Assembly: GCA_002362155.1 (NCBI GenBank)
Contig: DETN01000128.1
Coordinates: 1-14,231, forward strand
Source: Lachnospiraceae bacterium UBA3287
GTDB lineage: Bacteria > Bacillota > Clostridia > Lachnospirales > Lachnospiraceae
Direction of reading: 5' to 3'
Length of the DNA: 14,231 nt
Below the pieces are notes generated by a model, which saw only the letters and a list, made by a program, of their open reading frames with translations, was not told the DNA's origin and did no database searches. Both the position numbers and the translations under genes were made by a program. Below, one piece after another: positions 7,817 through 14,231 of the stretch. Position 1 is the first letter of the stretch, and each line of letters starts with the position of its first letter.

Positions 7817-7858
7817 CTATATATTACAGTTACTCTGAGAAAGTGAGATTTATAACAT

Positions 7859-8989
7859 ATGATACCTTTCAACGTACCTCCCTTTACAGGAAAAGAACTG
7901 GCCTATGTAAAACAGGCTGTGGACAATCATAAAATATGCGGCGACGGCCCTTTTACCAAAAAGTGCCACGCCTGGATCAAAGACCGCTTCGGCGCTCCCG
8001 GGGCCCTTCTGACCACTTCCGGCACCACCGCCCTTGAGATGGCGACCATCCTGTCCGGTCTGCAGAAGGGGGATGAAGTCATCCTTCCCAGCTTTACCTT
8101 TTCCAGCACGGCCACGGCCGTTGTCCTGACCGGGGCCACGCCTGTCTTTTCGGATATCCGTCCGGATACCATGAACCTGGACGAAAGCAGGATCGAGGAC
8201 GCCATTACCGATAAAACGAAAGCCATCATGGCCGTCCATTACGCCGGCGTTGCCTGCGATATGGATCCCATCCTGGACATTGCCGCCCGTCACGGCCTGA
8301 AAGTCATTGAAGATGCCGCCCAGGGCGTCATGAGCACCTATAAGGGCCGGGCTCTGGGGACCATCGGTGATTTCGGCTGCTTTTCCTTCCACGAGACCAA
8401 GAACTACTCCATGGGAGAAGGCGGCGCTCTTCTGATCAAAGATCCCGAAAACATCGAAAAAGCGGAGATCCTCCGGGAAAAGGGGACCAACCGGTCCGTC
8501 TTCCTCCGGGGCCAGGTGGATAAATATACCTGGGTCGACTACGGCTCCTCCTACCTTCCCAGCGACATGAACGCGGCCTATCTCTGGGCCCAGCTGGAAA
8601 TGGCGGACCAGATCAACGAGAACCGGCTCGCCACCTGGAATTACTATCACGAAAGCTTTAAGGACCTGGCGAAGGAAGGCCGGCTCGTCCTTCCCACCAT
8701 TCCGGAAAACTGCGTCCACAACGCCCATATGTACTATGTGAAGCTGAAGGACCTGGAAGAGAGGACCGCCTTTATTTCCTACCTGAAATCCCGCGGCATC
8801 CTCAGCGTCTTCCACTATGTTCCCCTTCACTCGGCACCTGCCGGACTGCGCTTCGGCCGTTTCCACGGAGAGGACCGCTATACCACCTCCGAATCCAACA
8901 GACTGGCCCGCCTTCCCCTCTACTACAACATGGACAGGAAGGATACGGACGCCGTCATCGAAGCGGTGCACGATTTCTTCAGGCAGTAA
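7859..8989 (+). CDS. wecE: dTDP-4-amino-4,6-dideoxygalactose transaminase, WecE/RffA type
   Basis: This 376-residue PLP enzyme is of the DegT/DnrJ/EryC1/StrS fold. It matches E. coli RffA/WecE along its whole length as I remember that sequence: an MIPFN start, CGDGPFT at ~27-33, RPDTMN, HYAGVAC, EDAAQGVMSTYKG, FHETKNY with the PLP-binding K181, REKGTNRS, and FHGEDRYTT near the C-terminus. WecE aminates dTDP-4-keto-6-deoxy-D-glucose at C4 using glutamate to give dTDP-Fuc4N (TDP-4-amino-4,6-dideoxy-D-galactose), acting in the cytosol. The match in signature blocks argues for the same sugar class, though stereochemistry cannot be read directly. The ribosome binding site is weak (AAAGTGAG, ~11 bases upstream). 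The glycosyltransferase gene follows after 24 bases, so the two are likely co-transcribed. Genes for making the dTDP-keto sugar (rmlA/rmlB) are not in the window. Confidence 0.92.
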   Translation: MIPFNVPPFTGKELAYVKQAVDNHKICGDGPFTKKCHAWIKDRFGAPGALLTTSGTTALEMATILSGLQKGDEVILPSFTFSSTATAVVLTGATPVFSDIRPDTMNLDESRIEDAITDKTKAIMAVHYAGVACDMDPILDIAARHGLKVIEDAAQGVMSTYKGRALGTIGDFGCFSFHETKNYSMGEGGALLIKDPENIEKAEILREKGTNRSVFLRGQVDKYTWVDYGSSYLPSDMNAAYLWAQLEMADQINENRLATWNYYHESFKDLAKEGRLVLPTIPENCVHNAHMYYVKLKDLEERTAFISYLKSRGILSVFHYVPLHSAPAGLRFGRFHGEDRYTTSESNRLARLPLYYNMDRKDTDAVIEAVHDFFRQ

Positions 8990-9013
8990 CTTCATACAGG
9001 AAAAGATCGATTT

Positions 9014-9973
9014 ATGAGTAAAAGAAAACTGATCAGCTTTGTGATCCCCTGCTACGCCTCCGAAGGCTCTGTGGCTCTGGTCATCGACGAGATCCGCAGT
9101 GTGGTAAGGCAGAGGCAGGACACCTACGATTACCAGATCATTGCCGTCAACGACTCCTCCCCCGACCATGTGATGGACGTGCTCCGCCGCTGCGCCGCGG
9201 AAGACCCCAGGGTCATCGCCATAGATCTGGCCAAGAACGGAGGCCGCCACAACGCCCTCATGTGCGGTTGCCATTTCGCCCAGGGCGACTACGTGGTATT
9301 TATCGACGACGACCAGCAGTGCCCCTGCGACAGGTTCTGGGACCTGCTGGCCCCTCTGGAAACGGGCGGCTACGATGTGGCCATCGCCAGATATCCCCAG
9401 AAAAAACAGTCGGCCTTCAAGAATTTCGGTTCCAGAGTCAACGATCTGGCCGCCAACTGGCTGCTGGGCAAGAGCAAGGACCTGAAATTCTCCAACTTCT
9501 CCGTTATGAAGAAGTTCGTCCGGGACGAGGTCATCAAATATACCAACCCCTATCCCTACCTGTCCGGCCTCATGATCCGCTCCACCGGCAAGGTCTGCAA
9601 CGTGGAAATGGAGGAAAGAGAGAGGCAGATCGGCGTAGGCCACTACAACTTCCGCAAGTCCTTTGCCCTGTGGATGAACAGCTTTACCGCCTTTTCCGTA
9701 AAGCCCCTGCGCCTTGCCACCTCCTGCGGCATGCTCTGCGCCTTCTTCGGCATCCTTCTGATGCTCTATACCATCATCCATAAGCTTATGGTCCCCACCG
9801 TGGCCGTGGGCTACAGCTCCACCATGGCGGTCCTGCTCTTTATGGGCGGCATGATCATGTTCATGCTGGGCCTGATCGGAGAATATATAGGGAGGATCTA
9901 TATCTCCCTCAACAACTCTCCCCAGTTCGTGGTGCGGGAGGTCATAAACAGATCCCAGGACCCTGAAGAATAG
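9014..9973 (+). CDS. Polyprenyl-phosphate glycosyltransferase, ArnC/GtrB-like (GT2)
   Basis: This 319-residue protein has an N-terminal GT-A domain: FVIPCYASEGSV at 9-20, VNDSSPD at 45-51, NGGRHNA at 75-81, and the metal/nucleotide-binding FIDDDQQ at 96-102. Two C-terminal TM helices follow (~233-256 and ~270-292), then RIYISLNNSPQFVVRE, a tail typical of the ArnC/GtrB/DPM1 branch. Such enzymes move one sugar from a nucleotide donor onto undecaprenyl phosphate at the cytoplasmic membrane face. Lying 24 bases after the WecE-type aminotransferase, its donor is plausibly that enzyme's amino sugar. The start has AGGAAAAG about 10 bases upstream. A flippase and the acceptor-side GT-C glycosyltransferase of a complete decoration system are not adjacent. 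An N-acetyl or N-formyl transferase is also missing. Confidence 0.9.
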   Translation: MSKRKLISFVIPCYASEGSVALVIDEIRSVVRQRQDTYDYQIIAVNDSSPDHVMDVLRRCAAEDPRVIAIDLAKNGGRHNALMCGCHFAQGDYVVFIDDDQQCPCDRFWDLLAPLETGGYDVAIARYPQKKQSAFKNFGSRVNDLAANWLLGKSKDLKFSNFSVMKKFVRDEVIKYTNPYPYLSGLMIRSTGKVCNVEMEERERQIGVGHYNFRKSFALWMNSFTAFSVKPLRLATSCGMLCAFFGILLMLYTIIHKLMVPTVAVGYSSTMAVLLFMGGMIMFMLGLIGEYIGRIYISLNNSPQFVVREVINRSQDPEE

Positions 9974-10031
9974 AGAGGCAGGGCGTATCTCCCGTCCTTC
10001 CGGCGGGCCTTATGAAAAGCATAAAGGCATC

Positions 10032-10062
10032 AAAAAAGCATCGGCGCCGCCGATGCTTTTTT
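10032..10062. terminator. Bidirectional rho-independent terminator
   Basis: Exact 14-bp arms at 10032-10045 and 10049-10062 enclose a 3-base loop. The GC core GCATCGGC is flanked by six A on one side and six T on the other, so each strand ends in a T run. Outer AGGCAT/ATGCCT bases extend the symmetry. It sits between convergent genes (glycosyltransferase on plus, L,D-transpeptidase on minus) and should end both. Confidence 0.92.
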
Positions 10063-10081
10063 AATGCCTGATGCCGGGCCT

Positions 10082-11242
10082 TTAATGATAGACCACGATC
10101 TTGGTATTGGCCGGGATGTTGTCATAGATCCACTTGGCTTCCTCCAGCCGCATGCGGATGCAGCCGTGGGATACGCCGCAGTCCAGTCTTCCGTCCGTGA
10201 TGGTGGTGGGAGAACTGTTCTGGGTATACAGGACCGAGTGGAAAAGGTAGTTGCCGCTGTACTGGGTGGCGTACCAGCACCTGTCAGAGCCGGAGTTGAA
10301 GTACAGAAGCTTGATGCCCCTGTAAAAGACGCCTTCCCTGGTGGGCATGTTGGGAGCGCCCGTCGCCACGGTATAATACTTGACCTTCTGCCACTTTCCG
10401 TAGCTGCCCTTGTACACGCCTACCCTGTGGGTGCTTGTGTTGGCCAGGACCAGATAGCCGGTGGGGCTGGAGTATCCCTGGGCCTTGCTGATCATAGCCT
10501 TCTCAGCCTCGCTCATGGGAGGGGTCGTAACGATCATCTTCCCGTCCTTGCCGATCTTTTTGCCGTCAATGGTGGTGTCCTTGGCCATTTCTCCCAGGGA
10601 GTGCTTTTTGGTCTCCTTCTCGTAGAAGTAATACCTGGCCCCGCCGATGGTCTTCCAGCCGGTGCTCAAAACGCCCCCTGCGTCAAAATAGAAGCGGGCT
10701 GCGCCCAGGGTCTTCCAGCCTGTCATGGCGGCGCCGGTCTTTAAGTTGAAGCGGTACCACTTCTTCTGGATCTTCTTCCAGCCCGTCTGCATGACGCCCT
10801 TTTTGCTGAAATAATACTTCTTCCCCTTCAGGGTCTTCCAGCCGGTGACCATCTTTCCGTCCTTCTCGAAGTAATATTTCTTTTCATCGATGGTCTTCCA
10901 GCCGGTCTGGAGAACGCCCTTTTTATTGAAGTAATAGGTCTTTCCCGACAGAGTTTTCCAGCCGGTGACCATCTTTCCGCCGCTCTTGCGGAAGTAATAC
11001 TTCTTTCCGTCGATGGTCCGCCAGCCGGTGGCCATTTTTCCCTTTTTATAAAAATAGTAGGTCCCGTCTGCCGTTTCGACCCAGCCCTTCTTTTTGGCTG
11101 CGTCCGTTATGCCGGCCTCCTGGGTCTGGGTGTCTTCCTTCCCGGCTTCCGCCGCCAGAACGCCTGCGGGCGTCTGAAGGAGAAGGGCCAGGGCCATAAG
11201 GATCAACAGGAGCTTTTTAGTGAAATTTCTTTTTCTTTCCAT
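10082..11242 (-). CDS. Secreted L,D-transpeptidase with GW cell-wall-binding repeats
   Basis: This 386-residue exported protein has a signal peptide (basic KRNFTKK, hydrophobic 11-25, probable cleavage after VLA at ~30). Eight choline-binding-like GW units follow between ~52 and ~210, with Trp at 54, 74, 95, 115, 135, 155, 176 and 196. After a linker comes the YkuD catalytic domain (~260-386), with H335 and SHGCIRM, whose C361 is the nucleophile. YkuD enzymes make 3-3 peptidoglycan cross-links or attach proteins to the wall, independently of beta-lactam-sensitive transpeptidases. The repeats should anchor it to the cell wall or a choline-like ligand. Its ATG overlaps the telA stop in TGATG, so translation is probably coupled. 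Loss of the protein would not obviously be lethal, since paralogues are common in Clostridia. The wall ligand is unknown. Confidence 0.93.
   Translation of the reverse strand: MERKRNFTKKLLLILMALALLLQTPAGVLAAEAGKEDTQTQEAGITDAAKKKGWVETADGTYYFYKKGKMATGWRTIDGKKYYFRKSGGKMVTGWKTLSGKTYYFNKKGVLQTGWKTIDEKKYYFEKDGKMVTGWKTLKGKKYYFSKKGVMQTGWKKIQKKWYRFNLKTGAAMTGWKTLGAARFYFDAGGVLSTGWKTIGGARYYFYEKETKKHSLGEMAKDTTIDGKKIGKDGKMIVTTPPMSEAEKAMISKAQGYSSPTGYLVLANTSTHRVGVYKGSYGKWQKVKYYTVATGAPNMPTREGVFYRGIKLLYFNSGSDRCWYATQYSGNYLFHSVLYTQNSSPTTITDGRLDCGVSHGCIRMRLEEAKWIYDNIPANTKIVVYH
10626..11085. repeat. Tandem ~60-bp coding repeats (GW repeats)
   Basis: The plus strand shows GTCTTCCAGCC or close variants about every 60-63 bp (for example near 10650, 10710, 10831, 10891 and 10951). 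These encode the GW units of the L,D-transpeptidase. Neighbouring units alternate between a KMVTGW and a VMQTGW or VLQTGW type, suggesting duplication of a two-unit block. Such arrays can change copy number by recombination. Confidence 0.85.
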
Positions 11243-12414
11243 CAGGACCTCGCTGCTTCCATCAGTTTTGCCTTAAGCTGCTTCTCGATCTGGGCCAGTT
11301 CCGCTTCCGCGGCTCTGCGCTTCTCCTTGCCGTCCTTCTGGATGGTCAGGACTTCGTCCATGGTGGTGATCAGCATCTCGTTGGTGTGGCGGATGGTATC
11401 GATATCCACGATGCCCCGCTCAGATTCCTTGGCGGCTTCGATGGTGGCCATCTTAAGCTGCTCCGCATTCTTTTTCAGAAGGGCGTTGGTGGCATCGGAG
11501 ACCTCTCTCTGGGCCTTGGCAGCGTCGTTGGCGTGCTGGACACCGATGGCGATGACCATCTGGTTCTTCCAGAGGGGAATGGTATTGACGATGGTGGACT
11601 GGATCTTTTCTGCCATGACCGCGTCGGCGTCCTGGAGCATGCGGATCTGGGGGCCTGTCTGCAGGGCAATGGTCCTGGACAGCTGCAGATCATAGAGCTT
11701 TTTCTCGAAGCGGTCGCACATGGTGGCAAAGTCCTTGGCCGCCTGGGCGTCCTCGGCAAGGCCGGACCGGTTTGCCTTCTGCTGCAGCTCCACCAGCTCG
11801 GTCTCTCTGAGGAGTTTGAGCTTCTTCTTGCCGGCCAGGATATACATGGACAGCTCCTTGAAGTAGTTGAGGTTCAGGTTGTACATCTGCTCCAGACCTG
11901 CCACGTCCTTCATCAGAGTCCTCTGGTGCTCCTCCAGCTTGTTGGAGACGGCTTCCACGTTCTTTTCCACGGAATCATATTTGATCTTCATGTTCTGAAG
12001 CCGGTTGCTGCCCTTTTTGAAAAGGCCCAGGAATCCCTTGTCCTCTTCCGTGATATCGAAGTTCTTCAGGTCGGCTACCAGGTCGGAGATCATGCTTCCC
12101 ACTTCGCCCAGATCCTTGGTCTTGACGGAATCCAGGGTCTTTTCGGAGAACTCCGCCAGCTTCTTCTGAGTGCCCACACCATAGTTCATTACGCCGGTGG
12201 CGTTGGCAATGTCGATCTTCTTTACGAAGTCGTCCACCATCTTCAGTTCCTCCGGGGTCAGGACATTCTCTTCGGGCTCCGCCTCTTCCTTTACAGGGGC
12301 GGGCGCTGCCTGGACCTGGGCCTGGGCTTCGGGTTCCGGTTCCCCGAAGGACAGGGAGGGAGCCTGCATCTGCATACCTTCAAATTCTTCGAATCCGTTC
12401 AGTTTCTCTTCCAT
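11242..12414 (-). CDS. telA: TelA family protein (toxic anion resistance family)
   Basis: This 390-residue, mostly helical protein has the TelA core (PF05816 family): GLEQMYNLNLNYFKELSMYI in the middle, then LQTGPQIRMLQDAD and STIVNTIPLWKNQMVIAIG in the C-terminal half. The N-terminus is acidic and rich in Ala, Pro and Glu. No signal peptide or TM segment is seen, so it is cytosolic or membrane-associated through partners. The family is named for tellurite resistance, but in Bacillota it usually sits beside xpaC and is linked to envelope or antimicrobial stress; the tellurite role should not be assumed here. The ATG at 12412-12414 has GGAGAGG 8 bases upstream; a TTG seven codons earlier has no such site. 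It lies 61 bases after xpaC and overlaps the L,D-transpeptidase start. Confidence 0.9.
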   Translation of the reverse strand: MEEKLNGFEEFEGMQMQAPSLSFGEPEPEAQAQVQAAPAPVKEEAEPEENVLTPEELKMVDDFVKKIDIANATGVMNYGVGTQKKLAEFSEKTLDSVKTKDLGEVGSMISDLVADLKNFDITEEDKGFLGLFKKGSNRLQNMKIKYDSVEKNVEAVSNKLEEHQRTLMKDVAGLEQMYNLNLNYFKELSMYILAGKKKLKLLRETELVELQQKANRSGLAEDAQAAKDFATMCDRFEKKLYDLQLSRTIALQTGPQIRMLQDADAVMAEKIQSTIVNTIPLWKNQMVIAIGVQHANDAAKAQREVSDATNALLKKNAEQLKMATIEAAKESERGIVDIDTIRHTNEMLITTMDEVLTIQKDGKEKRRAAEAELAQIEKQLKAKLMEAARS

Positions 12415-12475
12415 TTCAATAACCTCTCCGTACAATCTGTCTGTTTAAAAATAACTCTTCAGGATCATTTATGGG

Positions 12476-13717
12476 TCAGAACACCAGCTGCTGCACCTGG
12501 CCTTCCTCTTCCTTCTTTTCTTCCTTTTCCTCCGGCTTTCCGCCGGCTCTCAGCTCCCGCTCGGTCAGGCCGTCCTGGTCCAGCATGGACTTCATGACGG
12601 ATATATCCGAGGAAATGTCCCAGGCCATATCCTGGAACATGGAATCCAGCAGGTTTTCGAAGGCCTTGTTGATGGTATCCAGGGCGCTTTCGATCTCCCG
12701 CTTGGTGGTCCTTACATTTTCGCCGGGCTCATCCTGCCTGTCCAGCTCTATGTAGGCGTCCAGGAGCTTCGTGGTGGTGGGCAGGTAGTAGTTCATCAGC
12801 TTCCTGAGCCTGGGGGCCGTTTCGGGCTTGGCCTGGACCTGCTTGAAGATCCGGTTCATGATGCTTTCCAGGGCGGCCAGCTTGGAGGACATGGCCTCGT
12901 CGGCTATATCGTCGTTGGCCTGGCGGATCTTTTCCTTGTAACGGTTGCCTTCCTCGATGATCCTGCGGACGCTGCCGTCCACGCCGGCGTACTTCTGCTC
13001 TTCCTCCCGCTCCTGCTCTTGGCGGGACCGGAGGGCGCCCGCATACAGGTCGTACATGTTCTGGGTGAGCATGACGGTGGTCCGCTCCGAGTCATACCAC
13101 ACTTTGGGGAGCATGTCATATTTTGCCATCTGGTCCAGATCGTGCAGGACCTCGATCCGGGCTCTTCCCGCCTGGGCGGCCAGCTTGCCGATATCGTAGT
13201 ACTCGGCAGACCCGATGATCTTTCCATATTCAAAGTAGCGCTTTGCCAGCTTCTGCTGCTGAATGCCGCTTCTAAGAAGCAGGCCTCCCGCTATGACCAG
13301 GGTCAGGCCCAGAAGAGAGGCGGGCAGACTGGAAAAGACCGCTGCCAGGATCAGGGGGATCGCGCCTACGGCAATGCCCAGGATGCCCAGGACCTGGCGG
13401 GTCACGCCGTAGAGCCGGCTGATCTTCCGCTTCATGAAGGGATAGACCTCCCTTTTGGGCCGGGCGGCCGAAGAGGCTCTCTGGTAGGCGCCGCTGGCGC
13501 TCCTTACGTCTCCGTAACCGCTGCCGGAAGTCTTCCTGGCTCTCTGGGCATTGGCTCCGTATGTCTCTGCCTTTATATCGTTTATAAAATCGTCCACCGC
13601 TTCCGAAATGGCGGGGGAAACGCCGCTGAAGTCGTTGGTATTCAGGGCATCTGTCACTGCATCCAGCACATCGGATCCCGCACTCGACGGATCCTCGAAC
13701 AGATCGCTCATGGCCAT
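12476..13717 (-). CDS. XpaC-like membrane protein (5-bromo-4-chloroindolyl phosphate hydrolysis family)
   Basis: This 413-residue protein has a soluble, Ala/Ser-rich N-terminus (1-95), two adjacent TM helices (~108-130 and ~132-150), and a long helical cytosolic C-terminal half. It ends in a Lys/Glu-rich tail (GGKPEEKEEKKEEEG) and QLVF. The layout and its position just before telA fit the XpaC family (PF10112). The family name comes from a Bacillus phenotype of XP hydrolysis; no phosphatase motif is visible here and I do not infer that activity. The start ATG has AGGAGG 9 bases upstream; an out-of-frame ATG lies only 2 bases from that site. It is the first gene of a likely xpaC-telA-L,D-transpeptidase operon with a good promoter 40-70 bases upstream. 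Confidence 0.85.
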   Translation of the reverse strand: MAMSDLFEDPSSAGSDVLDAVTDALNTNDFSGVSPAISEAVDDFINDIKAETYGANAQRARKTSGSGYGDVRSASGAYQRASSAARPKREVYPFMKRKISRLYGVTRQVLGILGIAVGAIPLILAAVFSSLPASLLGLTLVIAGGLLLRSGIQQQKLAKRYFEYGKIIGSAEYYDIGKLAAQAGRARIEVLHDLDQMAKYDMLPKVWYDSERTTVMLTQNMYDLYAGALRSRQEQEREEEQKYAGVDGSVRRIIEEGNRYKEKIRQANDDIADEAMSSKLAALESIMNRIFKQVQAKPETAPRLRKLMNYYLPTTTKLLDAYIELDRQDEPGENVRTTKREIESALDTINKAFENLLDSMFQDMAWDISSDISVMKSMLDQDGLTERELRAGGKPEEKEEKKEEEGQVQQLVF

Positions 13718-13757
13718 GGATCATTACCTCCTGACAGTCTTATGCATATTCGGATTT

Positions 13758-13786
13758 ATTTTAGCGTACTTATATGGAAAATACAA
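13758..13786 (-). promoter_or_regulatory. Promoter of the xpaC-telA-L,D-transpeptidase operon
   Basis: On the minus strand TTGTAT (13786-13781) and TAAAAT (13763-13758) are separated by exactly 17 bp. They would start transcription near 13751 and give a ~33-base leader carrying the AGGAGG site. This is the best sigma-A-type match in the window. It lies about 80 bp from the 3' end of the group II intron. Confidence 0.7.
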
Positions 13787-13868
13787 CGAATTGAAAGACA
13801 GGTTCTGTTAAAACAGGGCCGGGCGGCCGATGCAGAAAGAGCGGGGAGGAGCACACCTTAAGGCCCTG

Positions 13869-13901
13869 ATCGAGGTAGGGAAGGCCATCACTGACCTCCC
13901 C
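13869..13901 (-). ncRNA. Group II intron domain VI with branch-point A
   Basis: On the minus strand 13901-13892 (GGGGAGGTCA) pairs with 13887-13878 (TGGCCTTCCC) over 10 bp, two of them wobble, around a GTGA loop. The unpaired A at 13876 lies 7 bases before the proposed 3' end at 13869, the expected distance for the branch point. Confidence 0.7.
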
Positions 13902-13903
13902 CC

Positions 13904-14231
13904 TCACAGATTCCGTGCATGCCCAATTCGAGCACACGGCTCCTCCAGTAACCATTCGTCATGATAGTGGTATATATCTACCCTAAAGTATGCTTTTGGG
14001 ACCTTGTATTTCTCAATGACCATTAGGAATTCTTCCCAGGTGTACGACTTACGTTGACTTCTCCGGTTCAGCCACTTAAACATCAGTTTGATGACGTTGA
14101 ACCGAAATGCGCTGGTACAGTACTCATTGCAGGTCACGCAGTAGTAATTGAAATAACCATTCAAGACACGACATATATGCTTGATGTATTCTTCGAGCCC
14201 CATAGTCCTGTTGGCTTTCAGCCATTCACTT
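13904..14231 (-). CDS. ltrA: Group II intron reverse transcriptase/maturase, C-terminal part
   Basis: About 108 codons remain, open to the right edge. SEWLKANRTMGLEEYIKHI, LNGYFNYYCVTCNE and LMFKWLNRRSQRKSYTWEEF match the maturase (X) region of LtrA-type proteins. This region binds the intron RNA and promotes splicing and mobility. The reverse transcriptase palm with YADD lies outside the window. The frame has no stop between the maturase part and domain V: the last ~13 residues (EEPCARIGHARNL) are encoded by domain V itself and the TGA falls just after it. That could be normal for this intron or the result of a lost stop. An HNH endonuclease domain is not seen at the C-terminus. Confidence 0.88.
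   Translation of the reverse strand, partial: SEWLKANRTMGLEEYIKHICRVLNGYFNYYCVTCNEYCTSAFRFNVIKLMFKWLNRRSQRKSYTWEEFLMVIEKYKVPKAYFRVDIYHYHDEWLLEEPCARIGHARNL
13909..13942 (-). ncRNA. Group II intron domain V
   Basis: This is a 34-base element, the usual length, starting GAGCCGTGTGC and ending GCACGGAATC on the minus strand, with the catalytic AGC triad at its second to fourth bases. The lower stem pairs CCGTG with CACGG, followed by a TA bulge and a short upper stem with a GAATT loop. The loop departs from the usual GNRA tetraloop, and the basal pairs are imperfect. Confidence 0.75.

Larger units (their letters stand above)
13869..14231 (-). mobile_element. Group II intron, 3' part (runs off right edge)
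   Basis: The minus strand carries the C-terminal end of the intron-encoded protein, a 34-base domain V, a domain VI hairpin, and a plausible 3' splice site after position 13869 (intron ends CTCGAT). The 5' part lies beyond the edge. The 3' exon begins at 13868 and leads into the xpaC promoter, so the intron sits just upstream of that operon in the same orientation. Confidence 0.85.

Noticed and set aside
7826..7833. ACAGTTAC near the aminotransferase start as a half-site of the ftsH palindrome
   Set aside because: It is only eight bases, without the matching inverted half. It is expected by chance in a 14-kb window often enough to carry no weight.
7850..9781. 643-codon minus-strand open frame opposite the aminotransferase and glycosyltransferase
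   Set aside because: It spans two well-recognised plus-strand genes and the intergenic gap. It is a codon-bias shadow.
10626..11085. Regular ~60-bp repeats as a possible CRISPR array
   Set aside because: The repeats are in-frame, degenerate and encode GW cell-wall-binding units. There are no unique spacers between identical repeats and no cas genes.
11242..12414. Reading telA as a tellurite resistance determinant
   Set aside because: The family name is historical. No other tellurium-resistance genes (terC, terD types) are present, and the context is envelope-related.
12415..12435. TTG start seven codons upstream for telA
   Set aside because: The ATG at 12412-12414 has GGAGAGG at good spacing, whereas the TTG has no ribosome binding site and the binding site would fall inside the gene.
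13272..13724. 150-codon frame starting at an ATG 2 bases after AGGAGG
   Set aside because: The spacing is too short, and the frame is an Arg/Pro-rich shadow of xpaC, whose own ATG is 9 bases from the same site.

Overview
The window looks like a chromosomal segment from a moderately GC-rich Bacillota bacterium, most likely a Clostridia member near Lachnospiraceae. This is inferred from strong AGGAGG-type ribosome binding sites, the xpaC/telA pair, a choline-binding-like repeat L,D-transpeptidase, and the types of mobile element present. No sequence search was possible.

Layout. Positions 1-1720 hold the 5' part (minus strand) of a two-ORF ISAs1-like insertion sequence that runs off the left edge. 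Its ORFs meet at a run of six G where a -1 shift would fuse them. Next, on the minus strand, come ftsH (1799-3727) and a 1264-residue CheB-CheR-PAS-histidine kinase-receiver fusion (3866-7660). A perfect 18-bp inverted repeat lies between them, over the ftsH promoter. A divergent promoter region (7661-7858) leads into a plus-strand pair: a WecE/RffA-type sugar aminotransferase (7859-8989) and an ArnC/GtrB-like polyprenyl-phosphate glycosyltransferase (9014-9973). A bidirectional terminator (10032-10062) separates this pair from a convergent minus-strand operon: xpaC-like (12476-13717), telA-like (11242-12414) and a secreted L,D-transpeptidase with eight GW repeats (10082-11242). The right end (13869-14231) is the 3' end of a minus-strand group II intron: the C-terminus of its reverse transcriptase/maturase, then domains V and VI.

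How the genes may fit together. Much of the core block concerns the envelope: membrane protein quality control (FtsH), a lipid-linked amino-sugar pathway (aminotransferase plus C55-P glycosyltransferase), and peptidoglycan cross-linking coupled to XpaC/TelA. The kinase fusion is a candidate sensor, but no cognate receptor or chemotaxis gene is visible. The core is lower in A+T and ordered, while mobile elements bound it on both sides. I see no CRISPR array, tRNA, rRNA or prophage. The least ordinary features are the two-ORF insertion sequence, the ftsH palindrome, the xpaC-telA-L,D-transpeptidase coupling, the aminotransferase-glycosyltransferase pair, and the intron ORF that reads through domain V.
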